Program-made: the position numbers and the translations under genes | Source of the DNA: Alphaproteobacteria bacterium | Lineage (GTDB): Bacteria > Pseudomonadota > Alphaproteobacteria > Rhizobiales > JAJRRF01 | Assembly: GCA_024279735.1 (NCBI GenBank) | Contig: JAJRRF010000270.1 | Span: forward strand, 1-36,645 | Direction of reading: 5' to 3' | DNA length: 36,645 bases | Notes under the pieces: model-generated | What the model was told of the DNA's origin: nothing | Databases searched by the model: none | What the model saw: the letters and a program-made list of their open reading frames with translations, nothing else | Shown: piece by piece, positions 15,956-26,015 of the stretch | How positions within the stretch are numbered: the stretch's first letter is position 1 | How the letters are laid out: every line of letters begins with the position of its first letter

Positions 15956-18445
15956 ATGGATAAGAATCAAGGTCAGAAAAACAGCGTTGCTGATAAGGCA
16001 AAGCAGCTTCAGGAAAAAGTGCAACCTCATTTCACAGTTGGTAAAGGACTCGCAGTATTGGGAGTAGGTGTTGTGCTGTATTCCTTGGGCGGCGTTGAGC
16101 CTGCAAAGCAGGTTTCTGACCAAAAAGCTGGCCAGACTGTTTCTGGAACACAAGTGGTAGACAGCCTGAAGGCAAAGACGGGACAAGCCAAGGACAGTAT
16201 CGGTTTACCACAGGCAGCACAGAAGGCTGCGTCACCATCTGGCCTGGCATCGCCAAAACAGACAGCAAAAATTATTGATGGGCAAAAACCGCAAGTCTCA
16301 AAGCCGCAGACCCAAAACCCACAAGCCCAAAACCCACAGGACAAGGTTGGCAGTGTTGCTGGGAACAGCATAGTTGCGACAGAAAAAAAGCAGGTGGTTT
16401 CCCCAAAACTCGATAAGGCGAAAAAACCACAAAAACCACAAAAGACAGTAGGAACAGCAACCAATGTTCTGGCCGAGACTAAAAATGATCAGGGCAGCGT
16501 CTTGCAGGAGCTGAAAAAGTGGGCAGCGCAACCGGAATTGAAGCAGTTTGGTAAGACAAAAAGTCACGATGCAGGAGAGCAGGACGGTATTGGTAATCAC
16601 AGTACTGCAATTATTGATGGTAAGCAGGCAACAAACGATGATGAAGGTGAGCTTACTGCTGAACCCAAAATTGCAGACGCGCCAACAGAATTTTCTCCAG
16701 GCGATAATGCTGGCAGCACCACTGGCGTGAAGGCTGCTGCAAAAGCAGACAAGGGTGTGAAGGCTTCTGGAAAATTACCTGAAGAAAAGGTAGTTACTGG
16801 CCTGGCAGATACTAATGAAGAGAGTGCTGCCCAAGGCAACACCAAGAAAAAACTCCCAACAGGTTTGTTATCTGTACCTTTGCCAAAAGAGGTCGAGAAA
16901 CAGCTGGTGACGGCCATTGAGAAGAAGGCCAAGAAAAGAAAGTCAACAGGTCTTCTCTCTGCTCCTCTCGCTTCGGAAAAAGCAGAGGCTGGGGTAACCA
17001 AAACAGTGAGCAAAGACGCGCCCAAACTTAAAAACGGCAAACCTAAAAATGCCAAACCTGAAAATCTGGGTAAGGCAGCCTTGGCAAAAGGGAAACAGAC
17101 TATGAGTAAGGCAGCAGCCCTGGCCAGCACAGTAAAGGCTGGCAGCACGAATGACACGGTTTCAAAAAGCAAGGTCTCTGAATTTACCCTGGCCAATGGC
17201 ATGGAGGTTGTTGTTATTCCTGACCACCGTGCTCCGGTTGTGACCCATATGGTCTGGTATAAGATGGGGGCGGCTGATGAAGAACCTGGCGTTTCCGGCG
17301 TAGCCCATTTTCTTGAACACCTGATGTTTAAGGGGACAGACAAGATCAAGTCAGGGGAATTTTCCAAGATTATTGCTCGAAATGGCGGCCAGGACAATGC
17401 CTTTACCTCCCAGGATGCGGTGGCCTATCACCAACGGGTGGCAAAGGATCGTCTTCGTCTGGTGATGGAGATGGAGGCAAACAGGATGCGCAACCTGAAG
17501 CTGACAGAAAAGGATATTGAGACAGAACGTGATGTCATTTTGGAGGAACGTCGTTCCCGTACAGATAATGATCCGCGTGCCCAGTTTAGGGAACAGATGG
17601 ATAGCGCGCTCTACATGAACCATCCCTATGGCATACCCGTCATTGGTTGGTATGATGAGATGAAAAAGTTGTCCCGTGAGGATGCCATGAAGTTTTATAG
17701 CCGCTATTACGCGCCAAACAATGCCATTTTGGTTGTGGCCGGCGATGTGACTCATGAGGAAGTGAAGAAACTGGCAACAGAGATTTATGGTGTCATAAAG
17801 CCAGTTGAGGGTGTAGCAAGGTCTGTCCGTCCCCAAGAGCCGCCGCACCGGGCAGCCCGCAGGATTGCCATGTATGACAAGCGTGTTGCAAAGGCGACAT
17901 GGCAACGTTCCTATCTGGCTGCTGGCTATAATGATGCCGAGCCGGGAGAGGCAGAGGCACTTGACCTGCTCCTGAAAATCATGGCATCCGGTACAACTGG
18001 CCGCATTTATAAGTCCCTGGTCATCAAGGACAAGATAGCCAGTAGTGCTGGCGGCGGTTATTCTGGAAGCTCATTGGACAGCGGAAAAATTTCCTTTTAT
18101 GCCATTGGTACAAAGGGTGTCCCACTCGCCAAACTTGAAGAAGAAATTGACAAACAGATTGCCCTGATCAAGGAAAAGGGTGTGACACAGCAGGAACTGG
18201 ACAGGGCGCGCAATTCCTATACGGCAGATTATGTCTACGCCAATGATAACCAGGTTTCCCTGGCGCGCCGTTATGGCTGGGCAAAAGTGGTTGGCCGCAC
18301 CATTGCGCAGGTTGAAGGCTGGCCTGCCATGTTGGGCAAGGTGAGCGTGGCAGATATCCAAAAAGTGGCCAAGAAATATTTAGTGATTGAGAAGAGTGTC
18401 ACTGGAGAGCTGTTGCCCGAAAAGAAAATGGCTTCTAAAAAATAA
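15956..18445 (+). CDS. M16 zinc metallopeptidase with 400-residue extension
   Basis: This is a pitrilysin-family (M16B) peptidase. The catalytic domain starts near residue 407 (VSEFTLANGMEVVVIPDH) and holds the inverted zinc motif H451-F-L-E454-H455, with the third ligand in the following ETERDVILEER segment. The second M16 half ends the protein. Before it lies a roughly 400-residue low-complexity region rich in Lys, Ala, Gln and Pro. It contains one hydrophobic stretch (about 28-47) that could anchor the protein in the membrane, the copies QTQNPQAQNPQ, and twin motifs LPTGLLSVPL and STGLLSAPL. Typical homologues are about 450 residues with a signal peptide. It pairs with the inactive M16 gene downstream. 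Confidence 0.88.
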   Translation: MDKNQGQKNSVADKAKQLQEKVQPHFTVGKGLAVLGVGVVLYSLGGVEPAKQVSDQKAGQTVSGTQVVDSLKAKTGQAKDSIGLPQAAQKAASPSGLASPKQTAKIIDGQKPQVSKPQTQNPQAQNPQDKVGSVAGNSIVATEKKQVVSPKLDKAKKPQKPQKTVGTATNVLAETKNDQGSVLQELKKWAAQPELKQFGKTKSHDAGEQDGIGNHSTAIIDGKQATNDDEGELTAEPKIADAPTEFSPGDNAGSTTGVKAAAKADKGVKASGKLPEEKVVTGLADTNEESAAQGNTKKKLPTGLLSVPLPKEVEKQLVTAIEKKAKKRKSTGLLSAPLASEKAEAGVTKTVSKDAPKLKNGKPKNAKPENLGKAALAKGKQTMSKAAALASTVKAGSTNDTVSKSKVSEFTLANGMEVVVIPDHRAPVVTHMVWYKMGAADEEPGVSGVAHFLEHLMFKGTDKIKSGEFSKIIARNGGQDNAFTSQDAVAYHQRVAKDRLRLVMEMEANRMRNLKLTEKDIETERDVILEERRSRTDNDPRAQFREQMDSALYMNHPYGIPVIGWYDEMKKLSREDAMKFYSRYYAPNNAILVVAGDVTHEEVKKLATEIYGVIKPVEGVARSVRPQEPPHRAARRIAMYDKRVAKATWQRSYLAAGYNDAEPGEAEALDLLLKIMASGTTGRIYKSLVIKDKIASSAGGGYSGSSLDSGKISFYAIGTKGVPLAKLEEEIDKQIALIKEKGVTQQELDRARNSYTADYVYANDNQVSLARRYGWAKVVGRTIAQVEGWPAMLGKVSVADIQKVAKKYLVIEKSVTGELLPEKKMASKK

Positions 18446-18539
18446 CAGGCATTGTCAGGTTAACGCGATTGCTTCCCAGGTGAAGACTGCTCTGGGGAGA
18501 AGAAATATCGTGTCTTGGTAAAAGAGTGAGAATATTGAT

Positions 18540-19880
18540 ATGGTCATGCAGGCGAGAAAAAAAATTGGAATTGCAGGATATTATTGTGCAATATTATTGC
18601 TTGCACTTGGTGTAGTGTTGGGCGGTTCCCTAAGGGTTTATGCAATGAAAATACAGGAAATAACGACCCCTGGCGGCATCAAGGCCTTGTTGGTTGAGGA
18701 GCACAGCATTCCGCTGATGGCCATGCAGTTTGCCTTTAAGGGCGGTTCTGTCCAAGAAGATGATGGCAAGGAAGGGCTGGCTTACCTGTTGTCTGCCCTG
18801 CTGGATGAGGGGGCAGGGGACATGACCTCTGACCAGATGCAGGCAACCCTTGATGAACTGGCAATCCGGATGAGCTTTGATGCCAGCCGAGACCTGTTTT
18901 CAGGCAGTTTCCAGACCCTGACCAAAAACCGTGACAAGGCTGTTGAAATCCTGAAGCTTGCCTTGACCAAACCACGGTTTGACAGTGATGCCATTGAGAG
19001 AATGCGCAAACAGATATTGGTTTCCCTGAAGATGGGCGAAAAAAGTCCAGATACAGTGGTTGGCAAGGCATGGTTCAAGGCGGCATTCCCAGATCATCCC
19101 TATGGTAGGCCAACAAAGGGGACAACGCAGTCTGTCAGCAGCCTGACCCGTGATGACCTTGTTGGCTTTGTCAAAAAGAATTTTGCCAGGGATAATTTAA
19201 CTGTAGCCGTTGTCGGAGATATTGATGCCAAGGCATTGAGCGATATTTTAGACAGTGTTTTTGGCAGCCTGCCTAAGACTGCGAAGCTCAAGACTATCCC
19301 CGAAGCCAAAAGCCCTGCCGGCCCCATGCGCAAGGTGATTGAAATGGATGTGCCGCAATCAGTTGCCCAGTTTGGCCACCAGGGTATCAAGCGTCATGAC
19401 AAGGATTTTATTGCGGCCTATGTGCTGAATTATATTCTTGGCGGCGGTGGCTTTTCTTCCAGGCTTATGGAAGAGGTGCGTGAGAAAAATGGCCTGGCCT
19501 ATTCTGTCTACAGCTATCTTTATCCGCTGAACCATGCCTCGCTTTTCATGGGAGGGGTTGCTACCAAAAACAGCTCTATGAACAGGTCCATGAAATTGAT
19601 TGAGGCCGAGATACGGAAGATGGAGGAAAAAGGCCCGACGGAAGAGGAACTGAAGGATGCCAAACTCTATTTGACTGGTTCTTATGCCTTGCGTTTTGAT
19701 ACCAGCAGCAAGATTGCCAACCAGCTGATGTGGATTCAGATTGAGAAACTTGGGCTGGACTATTTTGACAAACGTAATGATATGGTCAATGCCGTAACCC
19801 TGGAGGACATCCGCAGGGTTGCCAAAAGGCTTTTCCAGGCTGATAAGCTGATTACGGCTATTGTTGGCAAACCGGGCTGA
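18540..19880 (+). CDS. M16 family protein, inactive partner subunit
   Basis: The 446-residue product has an N-terminal signal peptide or anchor (about 11-35), then an M16 fold. The zinc motif is absent: the equivalent segment reads GLAYLLSALLDEGAG instead of HxxEH. The C-terminal half keeps the substrate-binding features GGGGFSSRLMEEVREKNGLAYSVYSYL with the conserved Arg and Tyr. In many bacteria such a non-catalytic subunit forms a heterodimer with the active M16B peptidase encoded beside it, and the arrangement here fits. A gap of 95 bases separates the two genes. The start at 18540 has a poor ribosome site; the third codon, ATG at 18546, is an alternative. Confidence 0.88.
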   Translation: MVMQARKKIGIAGYYCAILLLALGVVLGGSLRVYAMKIQEITTPGGIKALLVEEHSIPLMAMQFAFKGGSVQEDDGKEGLAYLLSALLDEGAGDMTSDQMQATLDELAIRMSFDASRDLFSGSFQTLTKNRDKAVEILKLALTKPRFDSDAIERMRKQILVSLKMGEKSPDTVVGKAWFKAAFPDHPYGRPTKGTTQSVSSLTRDDLVGFVKKNFARDNLTVAVVGDIDAKALSDILDSVFGSLPKTAKLKTIPEAKSPAGPMRKVIEMDVPQSVAQFGHQGIKRHDKDFIAAYVLNYILGGGGFSSRLMEEVREKNGLAYSVYSYLYPLNHASLFMGGVATKNSSMNRSMKLIEAEIRKMEEKGPTEEELKDAKLYLTGSYALRFDTSSKIANQLMWIQIEKLGLDYFDKRNDMVNAVTLEDIRRVAKRLFQADKLITAIVGKPG

Positions 19881-19934
19881 TTTTTCAAAGTTCTTGTTAA
19901 GAGCAGTTAAAAACTGTAGGCCAGTTGCCCCAGT

Positions 19935-20267
19935 AGGGCAATTCAATTCATAGATATTAGGGATTTTAAACAGGTCTAAAAAGTAGAGACAAGGCATGCC
20001 TTGTCTTAAAATGTATCAAAAACAACCGTTTTATCATCTGGCAAGCAAGACAGGGCATGCCCTGTCTCTACAATTCTATACTCCCCCAACATCAAAACCC
20101 AGATTTTCAGCTGGCTCTTTTGCACTCTGGAGTCGTTCCGCTCTTCTCCCAATGCTAAGGCATTGCAGCGAAGAACGCGCCTATCCAGATCACAAAATTT
20201 CTCACCTGAAAAAAGCTGGGTTTTCACGTCGTGTGAGTATAGTGAAAAATATGAATTGAATCGCCCT
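19935..20267. mobile_element. 333-bp non-autonomous element with flanking direct repeats
   Basis: AGGGCAATTCAATTCATA (19935-19952) and TATGAATTGAATCGCCCT (20250-20267) match as inverted repeats at 17 of 18 positions. GTTGCCCCAGT lies immediately outside both ends (19924-19934 and 20268-20278), which looks like an 11-bp target duplication. Inside are two related 20-bp palindromes at 19987-20006 and 20048-20067. No transposase is encoded. It fills most of the gap between the M16 genes and thrS. Confidence 0.65.
19984..20070. repeat. Pair of related 20-bp palindromes
   Basis: AGACAAGGCATGCCTTGTCT (19987-20006) and AGACAGGGCATGCCCTGTCT (20048-20067) are each perfectly self-complementary and differ from each other at two compensating positions. 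They may be the ends of an 87-bp element nested in the larger one. Confidence 0.7.
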
Positions 20268-20288
20268 GTTGCCCCAGTAGTTGAGTGG

Positions 20289-20318
20289 AACGTTACAGCA
20301 AAGCACCGCAGTAACGTT
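20289..20318 (-). terminator. Hairpin downstream of thrS, possible terminator
   Basis: AACGTTAC (20289-20296) and GTAACGTT (20311-20318) form an 8-bp stem with a 14-nt loop, about 40 bases past the thrS stop. No strong T-run follows on the minus strand, so termination is uncertain. Confidence 0.35.
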
Positions 20319-20357
20319 TCTGTTCAGAATAGAGCCAGCTTACATCAAAAAGATCGC

Positions 20358-22280
20358 CTAGCCCTCATAATCTGGGGCGCGGCCTTCTTCTACCAAAGCT
20401 TGGATGGCTTCATGCAATGGCTCAACCTTTGAGCCTTTTGAGCCAAGGCGGCGGATGGAGACCGTGCCGTCTTCCATTTCGCGCGCCCCGCAGACAAAAA
20501 TGGCCGGCACTTTTGCCAGGCTGTGTTCGCGCACCTTATAATTGATCTTCTCATTCCGCAGGTCAATCTCGCAGCGCAGGCCTGCCATCTCGCAGGCTTC
20601 CTTTACCTTTTGTGCATAGTCATCATATTCGTTGACAATGGTGGTCACAACCACCTGAACCGGGGCGAGCCAAAGCGGCAGGCGGCCCGCATGATGCTCA
20701 ATCAATATGCCTGTAAAGCGTTCCAGTGAGCCGAACATGGCGCGGTGAATCATCACAGGTTCATGCTTGTCACTGTCAGAGCCGATATAGAAGGCACCCA
20801 GGCGGCCAGGGAGGTTAAAGTCGAGCTGGAGCGTGCCGCATTGCCAGTCACGGCCAATGGCATCACGCAGCACATATTCCAGTTTGGGGCCATAAAACGC
20901 ACCTTCGCCGCTGTTCAGTTTCCATTCCACGCCCGCTTCATCCAGCACTGTGCGCAATGCGGCCTCAGCCTCATCCCAGATTTCATCAGAACCAACGCGC
21001 TTTTCAGGACGGTCAGAAAACTTGACCACAACATCTTCAAAACCAAATTCCTTATACATATTCAGCATCAGGGTATTGATCTTGATACATTCTTCTGTGA
21101 TTTGCTCACGGGTGCAGAAAATATGGGCATCATCCTGGGTAAAGTGGCGCACCCGCATAATGCCGTGCAATGCCCCTGACGGTTCGTAGCGATGCACCTT
21201 GCCAAATTCAGCAATTTTCAGGGGCAAATCACGGTAGGATTTCAGGCCGTTCTTAAAAATCTGGACATGGCCTGGGCAGTTCATCGGTTTGCAGGCAAAT
21301 ACCCGTTCGTCAGGGGTGGTTGTGGTGAACATGTTGTCGCCAAACTTTTCCCAGTGACCAGACTTTTCCCATAGGGTGCGTTCCATCATGTCTGGGCTGT
21401 TGACCTCAATATAACCCGCTTCCTGCTGACGGCGGCGCATATATTCGATCAGCTGCAAAAACAGCGTCCAGCCCTTGGCGTGCCAGAACACAGCCCCCGG
21501 AGCCTCCTCCTGAAAATGAAACAGATCCATCTCGCGCCCCAGCTTGCGGTGGTCACGTTTTTCGGCCTCTTCCAGCCGTGTCAAATAGGCTTTGAGCTGC
21601 TTCGGGTTTTGCCAGGCTGTGCCATATAGCCGTTGCAGACCAGCATTGTTGCTGTCACCGCGCCAATAGGAGCCAGCAATCTTCATCAGTTTAAACGCCG
21701 TGCCAACTTTGCCGGTTGAGGACAGGTGAGGCCCAAGGCAAAGGTCAAGCCATTCGCCCTGGCGGTAAATGCTGATTTCCTCGTCTTCTGGCAGATCCTC
21801 AATAAGTTCGGCCTTATAGGTCTCGCCAATGCCTTTAAAATAGTCAATTGCTTCTGCGCGCGGCCAGACCTCGCGGACGATCGGTTCATTGCGCTCAATA
21901 ATCTGGCGCATTTTCTTTTCAATCTTGGCCAGGTCATCTGGGTGAAACGGTTCGTCCTTGGCAAAGTCATAATAGAAGCCGTCCTCTATAGACGGGCCAA
22001 TCGTCACTTGTGTCCCTGGCCACAGCGACTGGACAGCCTCGGCCATTACATGGGCGCAGTCATGGCGGATCAGGTCAAGTGCGTCCTCGTCATCGCGCAT
22101 CACCAGTTCAACGGCAGCATTGCCGGCTATCTCAGCAGCCAAATCTTTCAGCTTGCCGTCAAGCCTGATCGCCACAGTCTTTTTGGCCAAGGACTTGGAA
22201 ATGGATGTCGCCACATCCAGGCCAGTGATGCCGTCCTCATAGTCGCGCTTTGCGCCGTCAGGAAAAGTCAGTTCTATCAT
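20358..22280 (-). CDS. thrS: Threonyl-tRNA synthetase
   Basis: ThrRS charges tRNA-Thr and edits mischarged Ser. The 640-residue product has the full layout: an N-terminal TGS domain (residues 1-60), the editing domain with HDCAH (H73, H77) and C181-x3-H185, a class II catalytic core with zinc ligands C335 (MNCPGH), H386 (AHIF) and the His of HRAMFGS, and a C-terminal anticodon-binding domain. The ATG at 22280 has GGAAC upstream. It stands alone on the minus strand. No infC follows, unlike the common thrS-infC arrangement. Confidence 0.97.
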   Translation of the reverse strand: MIELTFPDGAKRDYEDGITGLDVATSISKSLAKKTVAIRLDGKLKDLAAEIAGNAAVELVMRDDEDALDLIRHDCAHVMAEAVQSLWPGTQVTIGPSIEDGFYYDFAKDEPFHPDDLAKIEKKMRQIIERNEPIVREVWPRAEAIDYFKGIGETYKAELIEDLPEDEEISIYRQGEWLDLCLGPHLSSTGKVGTAFKLMKIAGSYWRGDSNNAGLQRLYGTAWQNPKQLKAYLTRLEEAEKRDHRKLGREMDLFHFQEEAPGAVFWHAKGWTLFLQLIEYMRRRQQEAGYIEVNSPDMMERTLWEKSGHWEKFGDNMFTTTTPDERVFACKPMNCPGHVQIFKNGLKSYRDLPLKIAEFGKVHRYEPSGALHGIMRVRHFTQDDAHIFCTREQITEECIKINTLMLNMYKEFGFEDVVVKFSDRPEKRVGSDEIWDEAEAALRTVLDEAGVEWKLNSGEGAFYGPKLEYVLRDAIGRDWQCGTLQLDFNLPGRLGAFYIGSDSDKHEPVMIHRAMFGSLERFTGILIEHHAGRLPLWLAPVQVVVTTIVNEYDDYAQKVKEACEMAGLRCEIDLRNEKINYKVREHSLAKVPAIFVCGAREMEDGTVSIRRLGSKGSKVEPLHEAIQALVEEGRAPDYEG

Positions 22281-23110
22281 CTCAAAAGTTCCTCAGTCGC
22301 TGCAAACAAGGCAGGTAAGTCCCGCAAGCGGGTTATGGTTTTTTTAATGGATAAGGAGTGCCCAATTTCAGGGCAGCAAGTCAAGGAGATTTTTGCGATA
22401 TGGGCGGGAAAACAGGTGTACAGCGAAAATGGCCGAAAAATTTCCGTATACAGCCCCCTTGCCGGGCACGGTGCACCTGAATCCAGCACAATGGCATGGA
22501 GATGGGTTAAAAAGGTTGCGCCAAGGAGAAAACTCTATTTTGATGTCTTGGCTTCCCTGAAAATACGGACAATTTGCAAAATGTTGCCGTTCTCAATACC
22601 AATGGTGCGGACAGTTTTCAGAAAGTCAAAGCCAATGAAATCAATAACTTAAAACCTCAAGAGTATTTAATTCAAGGTCTAGAGTATCCTGCACCTAATC
22701 AGAATCGATTTTCTTCCTTTTCTTGATTTAAATGCAGGTTGCTCTAGTGGCTGTGCCTTATTGGTTTGTAGCTTTTTTCTGTAATTGCTTTTATAGTCTG
22801 ACCAGGTTATACCAAACCACAAAAGGGATCTTGTTTCTAGTGCATAGTGCGAGCAAATCGTTACGATTTGCGGGTTAAGATATGCGCCATATATAGGGAT
22901 AGGGCAAGATCGCCCGATCGCAATTGCTTGCAATTTGCCCTAGACTGAAGACAGCCCTTAACCTGGGGTTGACGGCCTAAAAATGGGTAAGGATCTTTTG
23001 TGGTCTATATCGTATTTGTGGGGCAGTCTGGTATTGCCAGGCTATAACCGCTCCAGGTGTGACCTGTAGATATATTGGGTATGTCCCAAAGTTGAGGAAA
23101 GCAGTGTTTT
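22281..23110. other. 830-bp gap with no supported gene
   Basis: A 5-bp stem, CCCGC/GCGGG, lies near 22321-22332 in the presumed thrS leader. GGTTATACCAAACCAC... at 22805-22833 is a fragment of the element at 14143-14248. The 56-bp repeat copy B is at 22837-22891. A further hairpin, TAGGGCAA with TTTGCCCTA, spans about 22900-22943. Short ORFs on both strands show no family resemblance. The alaS promoter should lie in the last 100 bases. Confidence 0.5.
22837..22891. repeat. 56-bp dispersed hairpin repeat, copy B
   Basis: It is the same sequence as 9885-9940 except for one missing base and one substitution. The CAAATCG-TTA-CGATTTG hairpin and GGGTTAAGATATGCGCC are retained. Such high identity between two intergenic sites 13 kb apart implies recent copying or conserved function. 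Confidence 0.75.
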
Positions 23111-25789
23111 ATGACAGGCCTGAATGAAATCCGTTCTATCTTTCTGGATTATTTTGCCAAACAGGGACATGATATTGTCGCCTCAGGTTCACTGGTGCCC
23201 CATAACGATCCCAGCCTGATGTTTACCAATGCTGGAATGGTGCCTTTCAAGAATATCTTTACCGGGCAGGAAAGCATAGCCAATCCACGTGCGACTTCAG
23301 CGCAAAAATGTGTCCGTGCCGGTGGCAAGCATAATGACCTGGATAATGTTGGCTATACAGCGCGGCATCATACCTTCTTTGAAATGATGGGGAATTTTTC
23401 CTTTGGGGACTATTTTAAGGAAGATGCCATTGCCTTTGCCTGGGAACTGATTACCAAAGAATATGGATTGCCAAGGGATAAGCTGCTTGTGACAGTCTAT
23501 CATGAAGATGACGAGGCATACAGGCTATGGCAGAAGATAGCTGGATTACCTGACCGCCAGATTATCAGGATTGCGACCAGTGACAATTTTTGGTCTATGG
23601 GGGAGACTGGTCCGTGCGGCCCGAGTTCAGAAATTTTTTATGACCATGGGGAACAAATTTTTGGCGGCCCTCCTGGCAGTCCTGATGAGGACGGGGACCG
23701 TTTTGTTGAAATCTGGAACCTGGTCTTCATGCAGTATGAACAGGTTGACAGGGACACCCGGATTGACCTGCCAAAACCCTCAATTGATACGGGAATGGGG
23801 CTGGAGCGGATGGCTGCGGTTCTGCAAGGGACGCATAACAATTTTGAGATTGACCTGTTCCGTAACCTGATCAGTGCCTCGGTTGAAAAAAGCGGTGTCG
23901 CTTCGCAAGGGGAGCATGTCTTTAGTCACCGTATCATAGCTGACCACCTGCGTTCTGCCAGCTTCCTGATCGCTGATGGCGTGTTGCCTTCCAATGAGGG
24001 GCGGGGCTATGTTTTGCGCCGCATCATGCGCCGGGCCATGCGCCATGCCCACCTGCTTGGCACGAGTGAGCCGCTCATGTATCAGCTTGTTCCTGCCCTG
24101 ATCAGGGAGATGGGGGATGAATATACTGAGCTTGGCCGTGCAGGTGCCCTGATTACAGAAACCTTGAAGCTTGAGGAAAGCCGCTTTAAAAAGACGCTGG
24201 AACGCGGCCTGAACCTGCTGGAAACCGAGATGACAACCCTGAAAAAAGGCGGTCAGCTTCCAGGAGATGTGGCCTTTAAGCTTTATGATACTTATGGCTT
24301 TCCTGTTGACCTGACAGAAGACGCCTTGCGCAGTCATGACATTTCAGTTGACCGTAAGGGTTTTGAGGAAAAGATGGAAGGCCAGCGTGAAAAGGCGCGC
24401 AAGGCTTGGTCAGGATCTGGCGGGCAGGCGACTGACAGTGTCTGGCTTGATTTGCGTGAAAAGCTTGGCGCGACTGAATTTTTGGGTTACCAGAGTGAAA
24501 ATGCGGAAGGCAAGATTGTTGCCATCCTGGTTGATGGAAAACAGGTCAGGCAAGTCAGCAAGGGGGCAGAAGCTCTTATATTGACAAACCAGACCCCATT
24601 TTATGCAGAATCCGGTGGCCAGGCTGGGGATATAGGTCGGATGACTGGTGTGGGCGGTGCGCAGTGCAGCGTCAGCGATACTTTGAAACAGGCAGGGGCG
24701 TTGCATTGCCATGTTGTTTCAGTCACGGAAGGCAGCTTTTCAGAAGGTGACGTGGTTGATCTGGAGGTTGACCATGAAAAGCGGCGTGCTGTGAAGGCAA
24801 ACCATTCTGCCACCCACCTCCTTCATGAGGCCTTACGCCAGGTTCTTGGCGAACATGTCGCGCAAAAAGGCTCGCAGGTTACTGCGGAACGCCTGCGGTT
24901 TGACTTTTCCCATAACAAGCCAATGAGCGTCGCCGATGTGCAGCAGGCAGAAGACCTGGTCAACGATATTATTTTGCAGAATAATGCTGTGACAACGCGG
25001 CTGATGGACATGGAAGACGCTGTTGAGGCCGGGGCCCTGGCCTTGTTTGGTGAAAAATATGACAGTGAGGTCCGGGTCGTTGCAATGGGGCAGAGTGACA
25101 GTGGACGTGGCAACGACAAGCATTATTCTGTGGAGTTGTGCGGAGGCATTCATGCCGAGCGGACAGGTGATATTGGCTTGCTGAAGATTATCAATGAAAC
25201 GGCTGTCGCTTCGGGGGTTAGGCGTATAGAGGCTCTGACAGCCAAACAGGCACGCCATTTCCTGACGGGTGAAGAAATGGGGTTGCGCATGGCGGCAGAC
25301 CTGCTGAAGACGACACCCAAAGAGGTTTCCGTTCGTCTTAAGGCATTGATCCAGGATAAAAAACAGTTGGAACGCGACCTTTCTGAAGCCAAAAAGAAAC
25401 TTGCTATGGGCGGCGGTGCAGATGAAGGGGAAGCCGTGCGTGACCTTGGTGCTGTCAAGATGATGGCCAGGGTTGTTCATGGCATTGCGCCAAAAGACCT
25501 GCGTTCTCTCAGTGATGCTGGCAAGCAACAGATTGGATCAGGTATCGTTGTGATTATTGGCATTTCTGAGGATGGCCGTGCGGCGATCATAGTCGGGGTC
25601 ACCAAGGATCAGTCATCACGCTTTAATGCTGTTGAGCTTGTTCGTACAGGGTCTGCCATTCTGGGCGGGAAGGGCGGCGGCGGACGGCCAGAAATGGCGC
25701 AGGCTGGCGGGCCTGATGGCAAAAGAGCTGAAGAGGCACTTGATGCCATTGAAAAGCAGCTTGTGAGCCAGTTGGGGGGCGACAGCTGA
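23111..25789 (+). CDS. alaS: Alanyl-tRNA synthetase
   Basis: AlaRS charges tRNA-Ala and removes misactivated Ser/Gly. The 892-residue length is normal for the bacterial enzyme. The class II core begins at residue 1 ([17 protein letters not shown]) with motif 2, [18 protein letters not shown]. The editing domain has H565-x3-H569 ([10 protein letters not shown]) and C677-x3-H681 ([10 protein letters not shown]). The C-Ala domain follows the coiled coil and includes the Gly-rich [16 protein letters not shown] near the end. GAGGAAAG stands about 11 bases before the ATG at 23111. It is convergent with the HerA-like gene, with a strong hairpin between them. Confidence 0.97.
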   Translation: MTGLNEIRSIFLDYFAKQGHDIVASGSLVPHNDPSLMFTNAGMVPFKNIFTGQESIANPRATSAQKCVRAGGKHNDLDNVGYTARHHTFFEMMGNFSFGDYFKEDAIAFAWELITKEYGLPRDKLLVTVYHEDDEAYRLWQKIAGLPDRQIIRIATSDNFWSMGETGPCGPSSEIFYDHGEQIFGGPPGSPDEDGDRFVEIWNLVFMQYEQVDRDTRIDLPKPSIDTGMGLERMAAVLQGTHNNFEIDLFRNLISASVEKSGVASQGEHVFSHRIIADHLRSASFLIADGVLPSNEGRGYVLRRIMRRAMRHAHLLGTSEPLMYQLVPALIREMGDEYTELGRAGALITETLKLEESRFKKTLERGLNLLETEMTTLKKGGQLPGDVAFKLYDTYGFPVDLTEDALRSHDISVDRKGFEEKMEGQREKARKAWSGSGGQATDSVWLDLREKLGATEFLGYQSENAEGKIVAILVDGKQVRQVSKGAEALILTNQTPFYAESGGQAGDIGRMTGVGGAQCSVSDTLKQAGALHCHVVSVTEGSFSEGDVVDLEVDHEKRRAVKANHSATHLLHEALRQVLGEHVAQKGSQVTAERLRFDFSHNKPMSVADVQQAEDLVNDIILQNNAVTTRLMDMEDAVEAGALALFGEKYDSEVRVVAMGQSDSGRGNDKHYSVELCGGIHAERTGDIGLLKIINETAVASGVRRIEALTAKQARHFLTGEEMGLRMAADLLKTTPKEVSVRLKALIQDKKQLERDLSEAKKKLAMGGGADEGEAVRDLGAVKMMARVVHGIAPKDLRSLSDAGKQQIGSGIVVIIGISEDGRAAIIVGVTKDQSSRFNAVELVRTGSAILGGKGGGGRPEMAQAGGPDGKRAEEALDAIEKQLVSQLGGDS

Positions 25790-25826
25790 CGAAAATGGTG
25801 GATGTTTTGCGCTTTTGCTGTTGCTC

Positions 25827-25847
25827 ACACCACACCACACCACACCA
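25827..25847. repeat. Pentanucleotide tandem repeat (CACAC)4
   Basis: Four perfect CACAC units plus a trailing C follow alaS. The right arm of the hairpin at 25902-25954 contains GGTGTGGTGTGG, which could pair with these repeats as well as with its own left arm. Confidence 0.7.
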
Positions 25848-25900
25848 ACTTGCAAGTAATTGCGCATAACTTAACCTGCAAACCGATTCGGTTTTCTCGC
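25848..25900. repeat. Diverged copy D of the hairpin repeat (inverted)
   Basis: Read on the minus strand, it contains AAACCGAATCGGTTT, GCAGGTTAAGTTATGCGC, corresponding to the hairpin and the GGGTTAAGATATGCGC part of copies A and B. The arms have changed together, keeping the stem. Confidence 0.5.
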
Positions 25901-25901
25901 C

Positions 25902-25954
25902 CACCACACCAAAAGACCTGCCACCTTGAAAGTGACGGGTCTTTTGGTGTGGTG
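25902..25954. terminator. 17-bp-stem hairpin between convergent alaS and herA-like genes
   Basis: CACCACACCAAAAGACC (25902-25918) is exactly complementary to GGTCTTTTGGTGTGGTG (25938-25954), and CAC/GTG can extend pairing inside the loop. It lies between two converging genes and could stop transcription from both sides, although no long T-run follows on either strand. It could also be the folded ends of a repeat element. Confidence 0.5.
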
Positions 25955-26015
25955 TGGTTGCGAGACAGAAGTAAATTGCAGGAAAATATGCCTGCAATTT
26001 ATGTAAATCCTGACC

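Noticed and set aside
18540-19880. Second M16 gene as a decayed pseudogene because HxxEH is missing
   Set aside because: The frame is intact and the substrate-binding half is well kept, as expected for the non-catalytic subunit of an M16 heterodimer.
19996-20259. 87-codon ORF inside the 333-bp element
   Set aside because: It runs through palindromes, has no ribosome site and no resemblance to transposases.
22281-22500. Possible T-box or attenuator in front of thrS
   Set aside because: Only a 5-bp stem was found, with no specifier loop, no T-box sequence and no terminator on the thrS strand.
21726-22652. 308-codon plus-strand ORF
   Set aside because: Most of it is antisense to thrS. The part beyond thrS has no recognisable family and no ribosome site.
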